Below, piece after piece: positions 45,701 through 54,187 of a stretch of 64,000 nucleotides of DNA. Source of the stretch: an uncultured Bacteroidales bacterium (GTDB lineage Bacteria > Bacteroidota > Bacteroidia > Bacteroidales > P3); assembly GCA_947168665.1 (NCBI GenBank), contig CAMVMX010000001.1, forward strand, positions 310,001-374,000. Reading direction: 5' to 3'. A program made the translations under genes and the position numbers. Below the pieces are notes generated by a model. The model was not told the DNA's origin and made no database searches. It saw only the letters and a list, made by a program, of their open reading frames with translations. Positions within the stretch are counted from its first letter, which is position 1, and every line of letters begins with the position of its first letter.

Positions 45701-45880
45701 ACACATCTCACCCGTGAAATTCCATGAGACCGCATTCGACATATCCACCCACAGCGACGAATCCACACCCGTTGTAAACTCATACCCATGCACCACCGTC
45801 GGCTGCCCCCCAGCCCTCAGCGGGAAAAGAAACGCCACCACAAGGGTTAAAAGCGCAGTTTTATAGCCTGTAAAATGCAT
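42569..45880 (-). CDS. giant secreted protein, paralogue with T9SS type B sorting domain
   Basis: 1103 residues from ATG 45880, which begins MHFTGYKTALLTLVVAF, a signal peptide; ATG 45904 is another option. The layout matches the downstream paralogue: TVVHGYEFTTGVDSSLWVDM, an FN3-like part, PKD-like YRWDFGDGTSSSTPSPTHIF, Cys-flanked CDSLVTLRLSC repeats, and CHU_C domain WFPNVFTPDFPTNNRF to AGTVTLVR. Its last 66 residues are encoded by DNA identical to the paralogue, while the rest is clearly diverged. Likely cell-surface or extracellular; function unknown. Confidence 0.85.
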   Translation of the reverse strand: MHFTGYKTALLTLVVAFLFPLRAGGQPTVVHGYEFTTGVDSSLWVDMSNAVSWNFTGEMCYELPFPFFWGDSYRKVQVFRDGTVLFVRHAMVSNLLPYIYFPSRLSAFDSNMDGGIYAWRNVCMGIADLPYMQTLEFDSGSCPPGQRMAVIQLGSFVNNGLVNRFQIRFRESDGSLTLVYGPQATQPNVFSEVGVALDAQHVICVNPSSHTASAAQPALQHVWPGAYRYYRFIPSDSLCCPDAPSDLCAEEMGLYGASGVRLRWHGCMLAAYYEVEYGSEGFAEGEGTRITVADTEVVIHGLMDGEVYEMRVRSVCPFSETGWSSMTVGTSCSGRLHYDRLYADSVKCCTGTFHSPSGAGSPRNVVDFGSASIFSRHTVHKDVSERDVRTRNLLRTVPEGYCSSVRLGNWQDGGEQESITYTLAVDTNQFDLLVLRYAVVEQNPNHLPEDQPRFTFEITDTAGVRISNCYYGNFVSGDLSGWNIGEINVVWRDWEAVGVDLTPLHGQTINVTLSNYDCALGGHYGYAYFVLEAVDKHIFVESCGDVVSSMLYAPEGFSYRWYSMDDTTATLSTSRSCLATSPGVYKCHMTYQLSGQECGFTSSAFVGGRFPAAAFTMQQLDSCGSTVHFDNQSAVALDSNLTQLTAYPCDEYRWDFGDGTSSSTPSPTHIFGEGTFRVTLYAMLGGGECVDSASQTVTVALGHDTVYASICEGEEYDFFGRRLTREGEYKHQDSCLLTTLMLRVNPVYATEVLDSFAAGGSFWLDGEMYDEAGVYTRNLVSTMGCDSLVTLRLSCVTRIDTVVCSSSLPVVWRGVLFEGEGSDTLRHRVDEGSDSVWVFALRVLEKPELSVEAEPFCHLPGGYSIMLPDSLCYRFTASPADSALPLGWVRGTEVEWPLLLTPRSPTRYCLEAERCDTIHCSWSDTLLLNPIETAVAEISVSPRLLDLEHLELTVSDVTAMAHERSWFLNGTLWPEGDSVLTYRASFTDDSVAVMLVASTPDCSDTARDVVPVRVQSLWFPNVFTPDFPTNNRFRGYGMNVKDYDLQVFTRWGDCIFHTKNLEEGWDGTYRGVKSPESAYAYLCHYTTLEGKSEVMAGTVTLVR

Positions 45881-45933
45881 ATTCCTATTATTAATAATCA
45901 TCATGCTTACTAATAATCCACATTTTGCACTTG

Positions 45934-45941
45934 CAAAATTA
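45934..45941 (-). promoter_or_regulatory. promoter -7 element of the second giant gene
   Basis: Minus-strand TAATTTTG matches TAnnTTTG, about 55 bp before the ATG at 45880. It is divergent from the tolC promoter. Confidence 0.6.
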
Positions 45942-46058
45942 CAAATAAAAATCAATTCAACAGAAAAAAAACAACAATTCAAATCCACATATAGCCGTTT
46001 CGGAACCCAAACAGCCCATTTCGCAACCATCGCAGCCTCCTCGGCAGAAAAAAAACAC

Positions 46059-46066
46059 TACTTTTG
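46059..46066 (+). promoter_or_regulatory. promoter -7 element of the export cluster
   Basis: TACTTTTG matches TAnnTTTG, only 19 bp before the TolC-like ATG. It would drive the whole export cluster. Confidence 0.6.
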
Positions 46067-46085
46067 CAATTCAAAAATAAGAACA

Positions 46086-47552
46086 ATGAAACGCACATTT
46101 GTCATTCTTCTCGCCCTCACAGCGGGGCTCACTCTCATGGCGCAGCAACGGCTCACACTGGCCCAGTGCCGCTATCTGGCCACCCAAAGCAACCCCACCC
46201 TCAAGGCCGCGCAGGAGCGCATCGACGCCGCCGAAGCACTGGAGCGTATGGCCTTCTGCCAATTCCTGCCAAAAGTGGATGCCAACGGCACCTACATCTG
46301 GAACCAAAAAAGCCCCGCATTGCTCAGCGACCAGCAGGCCTATGATGTCAACCACATCGGCACCACCGTCGAAAACGACATAGCCTCCAGCCTGTCTGAC
46401 CTCCTCGCCAATATCGGCATCCACGACCCCCAGCTGGCTCAACGTATCGTTGACAACCTCGGCGGCCTCCGCCTCGAAGAGAACCTCAACAACATGGGGC
46501 AGCAAGTGACCAATGCCCTCGACATCGACCTCCGCCACATCATCGCCGCCAGCGTCACAGTCTCACAACCCCTTTACCTTGGCGGTCGCCTCAGCGCACT
46601 CCACCGCTCGGCACAATACAGCTACGACATGCAGCAGGCCCTTGGCGACCGCGTCTACGACGGGCTTCTCATAGCTGTCGACGCCGCTTACTGGCAATAT
46701 ATTTCAGTGTTGCACAAGCAGCAACTTGCCCATCAGTACCAGAGCCTTCTACAGCAACTCACCAACGATGTCCAAGCCATGGTCGAAGCCGACGTGGCCA
46801 CCCAAGCCGATGTCACCAAAGTGCGCGTCAAACTCAACGAAGCCCGCATGAACGCCACCAAAGCCGACTGTGGACTTGAACTGGCACGCCTCGCCCTGTG
46901 CCAAATCTGCGGCCTCAACCCCGACAGCAACTACATCTTTGCTGAAGACTCCACATTGGTCAACTACCTGCCCGTCGACTCCATCAACATTGACCATATC
47001 TGCGACCGTCGCAGCGATTACCGCATCCTCCGCGACGCACAGGGATTGGCCACCCAAGGGGTACGCCTGGCCCGCGCGGGGCTGCTCCCCAACGTGGCCC
47101 TCACTGGTTCCTACCTCGTCAGCAACCCCAATATCCTCAATGGCTTCCAGAAAGACTTCGGCGGCATGTTCACCGCCGGCATAGTCGTCAACATACCCCT
47201 CGCCCACCCCGGCGACATCTACGCCCTCCGCGCCGCCAAACACAAGCAGACCGAAACCGCCCTCCAACTCGAAGAGTCGCGCGACCTCATCCTACTCGAA
47301 GTCAACAAACTGAACCACCAGCTCAAAGTGGCCAACCTCAAACTCGTACAGTCCCGAAGCGACCTCGAAAACGCCGAAGAGAACCTACGCTTGGCCGACG
47401 AGTCGTTTGACGCCGGAGTAATCAACCCCACCGACCTCATGGCTGCACAAACCGCCTGGATGAAAGCCAAAAGTGAAGTACTTGACACTGAGATTGAAAT
47501 CCGTCTCGACCACCTCTACCTCATGCAGGCTTTGGGCGAACTGAAAATGTAA
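46086..47552 (+). CDS. TolC-family outer-membrane efflux protein
   Basis: 488 residues from ATG 46086, where MKRTFVILLALTAGLTLMAQ forms a signal peptide; the track start at 45903 is unsupported. Two TolC-type halves are visible: LTLAQCRYLATQSNPTLKAAQERI near the start, and long helices plus VSQPLYLGGRLSALH and IPLAHPGDIYALRAAK later. It would form the outer-membrane channel for the HlyD-like protein and the two ABC-2 permeases that follow in the same direction. Confidence 0.9.
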   Translation: MKRTFVILLALTAGLTLMAQQRLTLAQCRYLATQSNPTLKAAQERIDAAEALERMAFCQFLPKVDANGTYIWNQKSPALLSDQQAYDVNHIGTTVENDIASSLSDLLANIGIHDPQLAQRIVDNLGGLRLEENLNNMGQQVTNALDIDLRHIIAASVTVSQPLYLGGRLSALHRSAQYSYDMQQALGDRVYDGLLIAVDAAYWQYISVLHKQQLAHQYQSLLQQLTNDVQAMVEADVATQADVTKVRVKLNEARMNATKADCGLELARLALCQICGLNPDSNYIFAEDSTLVNYLPVDSINIDHICDRRSDYRILRDAQGLATQGVRLARAGLLPNVALTGSYLVSNPNILNGFQKDFGGMFTAGIVVNIPLAHPGDIYALRAAKHKQTETALQLEESRDLILLEVNKLNHQLKVANLKLVQSRSDLENAEENLRLADESFDAGVINPTDLMAAQTAWMKAKSEVLDTEIEIRLDHLYLMQALGELKM

Positions 47553-47594
47553 AATCACCCGATATTAAGAACCAATAAAACAACACTATAAACG

Positions 47595-48575
47595 ATGAAT
47601 ACAGATCAGAAAAATCTATGGATGGGCATCGGCGTAGTGATAGCCGCTGTCGCCGTGATGGCCATCATCGGCCTTGTCGTCCTGCAGCCCCAACCCGAAA
47701 TGATTACCGGCGAAGTATGCGCCGACGAATACCGCGTGGCCAACAAAGTACCCGGCCGGCTGAGCCAGCTCTTCGTCGAAGAGGGCCAGCATGTGCGCGC
47801 CGGCGACACTCTGGCCTATATCTCCAGCCCCGAAGTCGATGCCAAGATGCAACAGGCCCGCGCTGCCCGCGCCGCCGCCGATGCCCAAAGCACCAAAGCC
47901 CAAAACGGCGCCCGCCAGCAACAGATTGCCTCCGCCTACGAGATGTGGCAGAAAGCCGAAGTGGGTGTCGACATCGCAAAAAAATCCTTCGACCGCGTCC
48001 AAACACTCTATGACAAGAAAGTCATCTCCGCTCAGAAACGCGACGAGGCCGAAGCCCAATACCGCGCCGCCGTGGCCACCTCCAATGCCGCCAAACTACA
48101 GTACGACATGGCTCGCGAAGGGGCACAGAGCGAAGACAAGGCGGCCGCCAGCGCATTGGTGCGCCAGGCCGAAGGCGCCGTATCCGAAGTGGAATCCTAT
48201 GTCCGCGACCGCTATCTGCTGGCCCCCTGCGACGGCGAGGTTGCCGAAATCTATGCCAAACGCAGCGACCTCATCGGCACAGGTTCGCCCGTGATGTCCA
48301 TTCTCGACATGTCCTCGCTGTGGATTACCGTAAGCGTTCGCGAGGACCTTTTGGGCGACCTCCGCGTGGGCAACACCGTCGATGTCCGCATCCCAGCCCT
48401 CGGCGAAAAGACCTACCGCTGCAAAGTCACCTACCTCAAAGCCATGGCCACCTACGCCGTATGGCGCGCCACCAAAATCAACGGCCAATACGACGTGAAG
48501 AGCTTCGACGTGAAACTGGTTCCTGTCGAACCCATCCCCGATGTCCGTCCGGGCATGACCGCCATAGTACTCTGA
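47595..48575 (+). CDS. HlyD/EmrA-type membrane fusion protein
   Basis: 326 residues with one N-terminal membrane helix (GIGVVIAAVAVMAIIGLVVL), then a lipoyl-like segment (VPGRLSQLFVEEGQHVRAGDTLAYI), a helical hairpin (about 75-190), the second lipoyl half (LLAPCDGEVAEIYAK) and a beta-barrel part ending DVRPGMTAIVL. It is the periplasmic adaptor linking inner-membrane permease and TolC-like channel. Gaps are 42 bp upstream and about 120 bp downstream, the latter without a terminator. Confidence 0.9.
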   Translation: MNTDQKNLWMGIGVVIAAVAVMAIIGLVVLQPQPEMITGEVCADEYRVANKVPGRLSQLFVEEGQHVRAGDTLAYISSPEVDAKMQQARAARAAADAQSTKAQNGARQQQIASAYEMWQKAEVGVDIAKKSFDRVQTLYDKKVISAQKRDEAEAQYRAAVATSNAAKLQYDMAREGAQSEDKAAASALVRQAEGAVSEVESYVRDRYLLAPCDGEVAEIYAKRSDLIGTGSPVMSILDMSSLWITVSVREDLLGDLRVGNTVDVRIPALGEKTYRCKVTYLKAMATYAVWRATKINGQYDVKSFDVKLVPVEPIPDVRPGMTAIVL

Positions 48576-48694
48576 GCGCGTTATTTCTTGGATGAGGCCC
48601 TGCGCGAGTTGCCGACACGGCCCAAAGACTAACGCTCCCACACAAAAACATAACAGCACATGTGCCAAACACTATTGAGCCAAAAGATATAAAG

Positions 48695-49861
48695 ATGCAT
48701 ACTTTCATCATTTCTTTGAAGCGTGAGCTGAGACGGCTATTTTACGAAGGTCAATCGCGCTACCTCGTACTCACCACTTTGGGGTTGGTGTTCTGCTACG
48801 TCTTTTTCCTCACACTGATGGACGAAGGGCAGCCCCAGCGGCTGCCCATAGCCATCGTCGACAAAGACGGCAGCTACCTCTCCCGCCGCCTGTGCCACGA
48901 AATCAATGCCTGCCAAGGGGTGCGCGTGGTGGATGTCTACAGTTCCCACACCGCCGCCCGTATGGCCATGCAGCGGCAGGAAATCTATGCTTTTCTCGAA
49001 ATACCCGCCGGCACCTATAACGATGTACTCTCCTTCACCCGGCCCCATCTGGTACTCTACAGCAACAACGCCTACCTCCTCAGCGGCGCCCTCAGCTACC
49101 GCACACTTGCCACTATCAGCAACCTGGCCTCGGGAGCCGTGCAGCGCGAGGTGCTGCGCAAAAAGGGCTTCAACGAAAGCCAGATTATGGGACTCATCCA
49201 ACCCATCGAACTCGACACCCACCTCATCAGCAACCCCACTGCCAATTACCAACCCTACGTCCTCACCACCATGCTGCCCGGCATGCTGGGCCTCTTCGTA
49301 CTGCTGCTGACGGTCTATATGGTGGGCAAAGAGCGCAAGGACGGCACACTGGCCGACTGGCTCGCCCCCGGCACACTGCCCGCCCTGCTGGGCAAACTTG
49401 CCCCCTACACCCTGTGGTTCTCCTGCCTCGGCATTCTGGGCAATCTCGTACTCTTCGGCTGGTGCCATTTCGAACTGCACGGCAGTTTCCTCCTTGTGGC
49501 CCTTTTCACCATCGGGCTGGTGGCGGCCATGCAGTCGACAGCGGTCTTCCTGGCTGCGGTAATCCCCGACGCACACCTCTCCACCTGTTTTGCCGCCATC
49601 TACGGAACCCTGGCATTCACCATGTCGGGTTTCTCCTATCCCGTCCCCAGCATGCCCCCCGCCCTGCAAGGGTTCAGCCTCCTGTTCCCCTTGCGGCACT
49701 ATTATATGGCGGTGTCGCGTATTTCGCTCTTCGGTGCTGGCTTCGACCTTTGCTATTGGCAGGCCATAGCCCTGCTGGTCTTCCTGCTCACCGGCCTTGC
49801 GGGCGGGCTGATGATGTCGCGGCAGGTCAAGTCGCTGCCACAATCTCAAAATGCAGTCTGA
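48695..49861 (+). CDS. ABC-2 type permease (first)
   Basis: 388 residues from ATG 48695; the track start at 48662 is a GTG. An N-terminal membrane helix is followed by a large extracytoplasmic domain (about 45-200) and five or more helices from about 205 on, ending before QVKSLPQSQ. The layout matches ABC2_membrane_3 proteins of the YhhJ/YbhR type. The partner permease follows 47 bp later. No ATP-binding subunit is encoded in the cluster. Confidence 0.85.
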   Translation: MHTFIISLKRELRRLFYEGQSRYLVLTTLGLVFCYVFFLTLMDEGQPQRLPIAIVDKDGSYLSRRLCHEINACQGVRVVDVYSSHTAARMAMQRQEIYAFLEIPAGTYNDVLSFTRPHLVLYSNNAYLLSGALSYRTLATISNLASGAVQREVLRKKGFNESQIMGLIQPIELDTHLISNPTANYQPYVLTTMLPGMLGLFVLLLTVYMVGKERKDGTLADWLAPGTLPALLGKLAPYTLWFSCLGILGNLVLFGWCHFELHGSFLLVALFTIGLVAAMQSTAVFLAAVIPDAHLSTCFAAIYGTLAFTMSGFSYPVPSMPPALQGFSLLFPLRHYYMAVSRISLFGAGFDLCYWQAIALLVFLLTGLAGGLMMSRQVKSLPQSQNAV

Positions 49862-49908
49862 CATAATCATTTACCCAAGCCTTACAACTTCAACCCATCA
49901 GTCAAGCC

Positions 49909-51081
49909 ATGAAACTAATCAAAGATATTTGGGATGTGTACATCATTGAGCTGCGCCGCGTACTACAGGACAAAGGCGTAATACTCATCTTCTTTATCGC
50001 CACGCTCATCTATCCCCTCATCTTCGGAGCCATCTACAAGAATGAGCTGGTGCGCAACCTGCCCGTGGCGGTGGTAGACGAGTCGCGCAGCGATGCCTCG
50101 CGCCGTTTTATCCACAAACTGGACGCCACGCCCGAACTGTGCGTCGACTACCACTGCCCAAGCATGGCCGAGGCTCGCCGCCTCATGCAGCAGCGCAGCA
50201 TCAACGGCATAGTACTCTTTCCGAAAGACTACGACGAGCGGCTGGCTCGCAAAGAAACGGCCCGAGTGTGCCTCTTCTGCGATATGAGCAGCTTCCTCTA
50301 CTACCGCGGCGTGCTTTCCGCAGCCAACACAGTACTGCTGGACGAACTGCAGGATATCGAATTGCAGCGCTACTCGCTGGCGGGCATCACCGGCGAAGGA
50401 GCCGACGAGCTGGTCAAACCCATTCCCTACGACGATGTGAAACTCTACTCGCCCGCCGGGGGCTTCACCAGTTTCCTGGTTCCCGCCCTGCTGGTGCTGG
50501 TCATTCACCAAACCCTGTTCCTCGGCATAGGCATCCTGTTTGGCACCACGCGCGAGGACCGCCGCACACTGCGTGTGGTTCCTGCCCATCTGCGCAGCGA
50601 GGGACGCCCACGGGTGGTTGTGGGGCGCGCGCTGGCCTACCTGCTGCTCTACGTGCCAGTGGTGGCCGTCGACCTGGTACTGATGCCACGACTTTTCGAC
50701 CTCCCCCACATTGGCCGCCTTACCGACCTCTGCCTGTTCCTGCTGCCCTTCATGCTGGCCACAATATTCTTCTGCATGACAGCGGGCAGTTTCGTCCGCG
50801 AGCGCGACACGGGCATCGTCACCTGCATCTTCTTCAGCATAGTGTTGCTCTTCCTTTCAGGGGCCATCTGGCCACAGGGCAATATGCCCGCCTTTTGGCG
50901 CACGGTGTCGTTCCTCTTCCCGTCAACGCATGGTATCCAAGGTTTCATCCGCATCAACACCATGGGAGCCACTCTGGCACAGGTGCGCTTCGAATACCTC
51001 ATGCTGTGGCTACAGACGGCCCTCTACTTCGTCACCAGCTGCCTCTGCCTGCGCTTTGCCAAAGAATACCGCATAGGCTGA
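49909..51081 (+). CDS. ABC-2 type permease (second)
   Basis: 390 residues. The N-terminal helix (GVILIFFIATLIYPLIFGAIY), long periplasmic domain (about 45-180) and C-terminal helices (SFLVPALLVLVIHQTLF onward) repeat the plan of the first permease. The last helices include FLSGAIWPQGNMPAFWR and FPSTHGIQGFIRI, typical of this family. The two permeases probably form a heterodimer. The sequence contains no Walker motifs, so energy must come from an ATPase encoded elsewhere or from another source. Confidence 0.86.
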   Translation: MKLIKDIWDVYIIELRRVLQDKGVILIFFIATLIYPLIFGAIYKNELVRNLPVAVVDESRSDASRRFIHKLDATPELCVDYHCPSMAEARRLMQQRSINGIVLFPKDYDERLARKETARVCLFCDMSSFLYYRGVLSAANTVLLDELQDIELQRYSLAGITGEGADELVKPIPYDDVKLYSPAGGFTSFLVPALLVLVIHQTLFLGIGILFGTTREDRRTLRVVPAHLRSEGRPRVVVGRALAYLLLYVPVVAVDLVLMPRLFDLPHIGRLTDLCLFLLPFMLATIFFCMTAGSFVRERDTGIVTCIFFSIVLLFLSGAIWPQGNMPAFWRTVSFLFPSTHGIQGFIRINTMGATLAQVRFEYLMLWLQTALYFVTSCLCLRFAKEYRIG

Positions 51082-51194
51082 AACAATAAAAGCCCACACA
51101 ATACGTTTACGGATAAAAAGTAAATTGTGAATGTGTGAATTGTGAAAAATGAATGGACACACCCCTCACACATTCAAACTCTCAAGCATTCAAA

Positions 51195-52310
51195 ATGTCA
51201 CCCACACCACGACCCATATTCAATGCCCTTGCACCCCTGCGCATGGAGCATCCCTACAAACCCCGCCATGCCAACCTCCTGGCCTTGGCCACAAGCGTCA
51301 TCCTCACAGCCATCGTGCTGCTGGACGACCTGCGCTTCACACAGTACGCGCCTCTATCCACGCCCCATACGCTCTACACTTTTGTGCAACTGCTGCTGCT
51401 CAGTTTTGTCCTTTTCCACTTCGACTTTGCCCTCTTCCGCCGCCTGACGGACCATCCGGGCCCCCACCCGTCGCCCACGGGGGCTTTTGCCTGGTGCATC
51501 GGGGGGTCACTTGCCATCGCACTGGCTTTTAGCCTTCTTTCGGCATGGGTGGCAGGCGGGCTGTCCCCCTCACTTGGCATTGCGGTCCGCACCGATATCG
51601 GCATGATCCGCGACGGCTTCGTGGCCTTGACAGTGATTCTGGTCACCATCCTGCTTTTCAACCTGACGCGCCACCAGCAACAGCTGGTGGAGGAGGAACG
51701 GACCCACTCCGAGAGCATCCAGACCCGCTACGACGCGCTGGAAAAACAGATTGACCCCCACTTCCTTTTCAACTCGCTGAACACATTGGACGGCCTGATC
51801 GGTTTCGACGACCAGCGGGCACATGAGTATCTGCACCAGCTGGCCCGCTCCTACCGCTACATCATGCAGCAGAGCCGGGTGGTAACCCTCTCCGACGAGC
51901 TGCGCTTTACCGACAATTTCATAGCCATGATGCAGCTGCGCTACGGCGCGGGTTTCCGGGTACACAAGCAGGTCGATCCCGATTTCCTCTCAGACTGTGT
52001 GGTGCCTATCAGCGCGCAACTGCTGGTAGAAAATGCGTTGCAGCACAATATTGTCAGCGACCGCCACCCGCTCACTGTCACCATCACCACCCGCCGCTCG
52101 TCGCCGGCTGAGGGACGCCCGCTCCACTGGCTCTGCGTATCCAACCCCCTGCAGCCCAAGGATGCCCCCGACCCCGGCCACCACGGCAGCATCGGCCTCA
52201 GCAACCTGAGAGAACGGTGCCGGCTGGTGCTACACCGCGACATCTCAATCTCGCAGTCCGACAATACCTTCCGTGTCGAAATCCCCCTTGTACCAAACAG
52301 CGAGTTGTGA
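51195..52310 (+). CDS. LytS-like sensor histidine kinase
   Basis: 371 residues from ATG 51195; ATG 51153 is an alternative. Four membrane helices (about 30-50, 65-80, 98-120 and 140-155) precede the His_kinase motif IDPHFLFNSLNTLDGL (phospho-acceptor His near residue 195) and the GHKL ATPase part with LLVENALQHNIV and GSIGLSNLRERC. No periplasmic sensor domain is visible, so the signal is probably in the membrane. The gene is followed by the LytTR regulator and preceded by the export genes on the same strand. Confidence 0.9.
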   Translation: MSPTPRPIFNALAPLRMEHPYKPRHANLLALATSVILTAIVLLDDLRFTQYAPLSTPHTLYTFVQLLLLSFVLFHFDFALFRRLTDHPGPHPSPTGAFAWCIGGSLAIALAFSLLSAWVAGGLSPSLGIAVRTDIGMIRDGFVALTVILVTILLFNLTRHQQQLVEEERTHSESIQTRYDALEKQIDPHFLFNSLNTLDGLIGFDDQRAHEYLHQLARSYRYIMQQSRVVTLSDELRFTDNFIAMMQLRYGAGFRVHKQVDPDFLSDCVVPISAQLLVENALQHNIVSDRHPLTVTITTRRSSPAEGRPLHWLCVSNPLQPKDAPDPGHHGSIGLSNLRERCRLVLHRDISISQSDNTFRVEIPLVPNSEL

Positions 52311-52368
52311 ACAGGCACAAAGCAACCAGGCAGACCCTCACTCAAACATTCACTCATTCACAAACTAT

Positions 52369-53214
52369 ATGGCAACAGCATTGATTATTGAAGACGAGTA
52401 CTTGGCCGTACAGCATCTCACCCGGCTTCTTGCCGAGGTGGCACCCGAAGTGCAGGTGCTGGGCCTGCTACAGTCGGTCGAAGAGTCCGTCGAGTGGTTC
52501 AAATCCCCAGCCGAAAGGGGCGAGGGGTGCACCACTCCCCCACCGGCCTCTTCTTCATCCCCCATGCCAGACATGGTGTTTATGGACATTCACCTGGCCG
52601 ACGGCTTGGCGTTCCGCATTTTCGAGCAGGTCAAGGTCCCCTGCCCCATCATCTTCACCACGGCCTATGACCAGTATGCACTGCAAGCCTTCCAGGTAAA
52701 CAGCATCGACTATCTGCTCAAACCCATCAGCGCCGCCGACCTGCGCCGTGCCCTCGACAAGCTGGGCAGCCGCGCCGCTCCCCCCGCCACCGACGACGCC
52801 CTGCACCGCGCCATCGAAATGCTGGACCGCCACTACCACCAATACAAGCGCTATTTCCTCATCCCCCTGCGCGACAAACTCGTACCCATTGACGTGAGGG
52901 ACATTGCCTGCATCTATATCGACAATTCGAACCCCAGCGGCCACAGTGCCTCCATAGCCCTGATGATGGACGGCACAACCCACCCCCTCTCGGGCCCGCT
53001 CGACATCATCATGGGGCAGCTCGACCCTTCGGCCTTCTTCCGTGCCAACCGACAGTATATCGTGGCACACCGCGCCATCAAAGACATTTCGGTGTGGCTG
53101 CTGGGCAAGTACATGCTGACGCTCACTGCCCCGACACCGGACCGCATCATCATCCCCAAGGCCCGCATCGGGCAGTTCAAGCAGTGGTACACCGACGCAT
53201 TGTCTGAAAACTAA
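52369..53214 (+). CDS. LytTR-family response regulator
   Basis: 281 residues from ATG 52369 (MATALIIEDEYLAVQH). The receiver domain has the acidic pair EDE, the phospho-acceptor in MVFMDIHLADG, TTAYDQYAL and LKPIS. The C-terminal LytTR DNA-binding domain starts near residue 180 (YFLIPLRDKLVPIDVRDIACIY). An unusual low-complexity insert (about 45-65, with CTTPPPASSSSPMPD) sits before the phosphorylated Asp. Pairs with the kinase upstream and most likely regulates the neighbouring export cluster. Confidence 0.92.
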   Translation: MATALIIEDEYLAVQHLTRLLAEVAPEVQVLGLLQSVEESVEWFKSPAERGEGCTTPPPASSSSPMPDMVFMDIHLADGLAFRIFEQVKVPCPIIFTTAYDQYALQAFQVNSIDYLLKPISAADLRRALDKLGSRAAPPATDDALHRAIEMLDRHYHQYKRYFLIPLRDKLVPIDVRDIACIYIDNSNPSGHSASIALMMDGTTHPLSGPLDIIMGQLDPSAFFRANRQYIVAHRAIKDISVWLLGKYMLTLTAPTPDRIIIPKARIGQFKQWYTDALSEN

Positions 53215-53291
53215 AACTTGCAAGTTCCATATAGCGGTGGCTCTTGGCGGCTGTCTCTATGGCCGCCCGACAGCTGCTTGTTCCACTATCA

Positions 53292-53336
53292 AGATTCCCC
53301 CCTTCGACGGCTGGCGGCAGTCGAAGGGGGGAATCT
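53292..53336. terminator. 17-bp perfect hairpin between LytTR and PAP2 genes
   Basis: AGATTCCCCCCTTCGAC pairs perfectly with GTCGAAGGGGGGAATCT around an 11-nt loop, between two convergent stops. No T-tract follows on either strand, so it may work as a bidirectional, T-less transcription block. Confidence 0.6.
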
Positions 53337-53395
53337 GTGTCACCGATGCAGGGGTGAAGGAGCGGACTTAGACCGAAACGGCGGCAGCGGAACGG

Positions 53396-54187
53396 TCAGA
53401 AAACAAAGGTCAGGGGCAGCACGAAGGCTCCGGCCGGCGGGGCGTCGCCGGGCTGCGCGGGAGCCACGCGGGTGCGGACATAGTGGGCCAGCAGGGCCGA
53501 GGCGGTGCCGAGCAAGGCTCCGGCCAGAACGTCGGAGGGATAGTGGGCCCCGATGTAGAGGCGGCTGAAACCCACCGCCGTGGCCCAGAGGTAGGCGGGA
53601 ACAACGTAGTACCACTCGGGGTGGAGGATGGCGACCGAGGTGGCGGCGGCGAAAGTGAAGGAGGTGTGGCCGGAGGGGAAGGAGGCACTGGCCACATGCT
53701 GCAGACATACGAGGTCGGACGGATAGGCCACCCAGGGGCGTGGCCGCCCCACGGCTTTCTTGATGCCCATAGTGGCGGCGGCACAGAAGGCCATGGCGAG
53801 GGTGGCGTCGAGGGCGTCGTTGCCGACAGCGGTGCGGCGGGCGGGATCGGAGGTGGCCAGGGCCGCGACGGCGTGGCCGAGGGCGGGCAGGGGCGCGAGG
53901 ACGAAGGTGTTGCTGACGGCCACGACCACACGGTCGGCCACGGGGGTGCGGCGCAGCTGGAGCTGTTTGAGGACGGTGTAGTCAAATGTGACGGGGGTGG
54001 CCGGGAGAGAAGTGGCACGGAGGCTGTCGGCAGCCTCAGACGGCCGGACGGCGAGGGTGTCCACCGCCTGCCCCCTCAGGTGGAGGGGGATCAGCAGGAG
54101 GAAGACAGATACCCATAATCCCTTTCGGAGATTGTGGATTGGGAAATGCGAATTGAAAGTCACTGTCGGGATGGCGCGGGGGGTCAT
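53396..54187 (-). CDS. PAP2-family phosphatase
   Basis: 263 residues with an N-terminal hydrophobic signal or anchor (about 22-40). The three phosphatase motifs are intact: KKAVGRPRP near residue 145, SFPSGHTSF near 170, and SRLYIGAHYPSDV near 210. Such enzymes remove phosphate from lipids such as undecaprenyl pyrophosphate or phosphatidic acid on the periplasmic side. The start codon overlaps the stop of the PPDK-like gene (ATGA), so the two are translationally coupled. Confidence 0.9.
   Translation of the reverse strand: MTPRAIPTVTFNSHFPIHNLRKGLWVSVFLLLIPLHLRGQAVDTLAVRPSEAADSLRATSLPATPVTFDYTVLKQLQLRRTPVADRVVVAVSNTFVLAPLPALGHAVAALATSDPARRTAVGNDALDATLAMAFCAAATMGIKKAVGRPRPWVAYPSDLVCLQHVASASFPSGHTSFTFAAATSVAILHPEWYYVVPAYLWATAVGFSRLYIGAHYPSDVLAGALLGTASALLAHYVRTRVAPAQPGDAPPAGAFVLPLTFVF

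Noticed and set aside
53218-53568. 116-codon + strand ORF after the LytTR gene
   Set aside because: It runs through the hairpin and antisense to the PAP2 gene; Arg-rich nonsense with no start signal.
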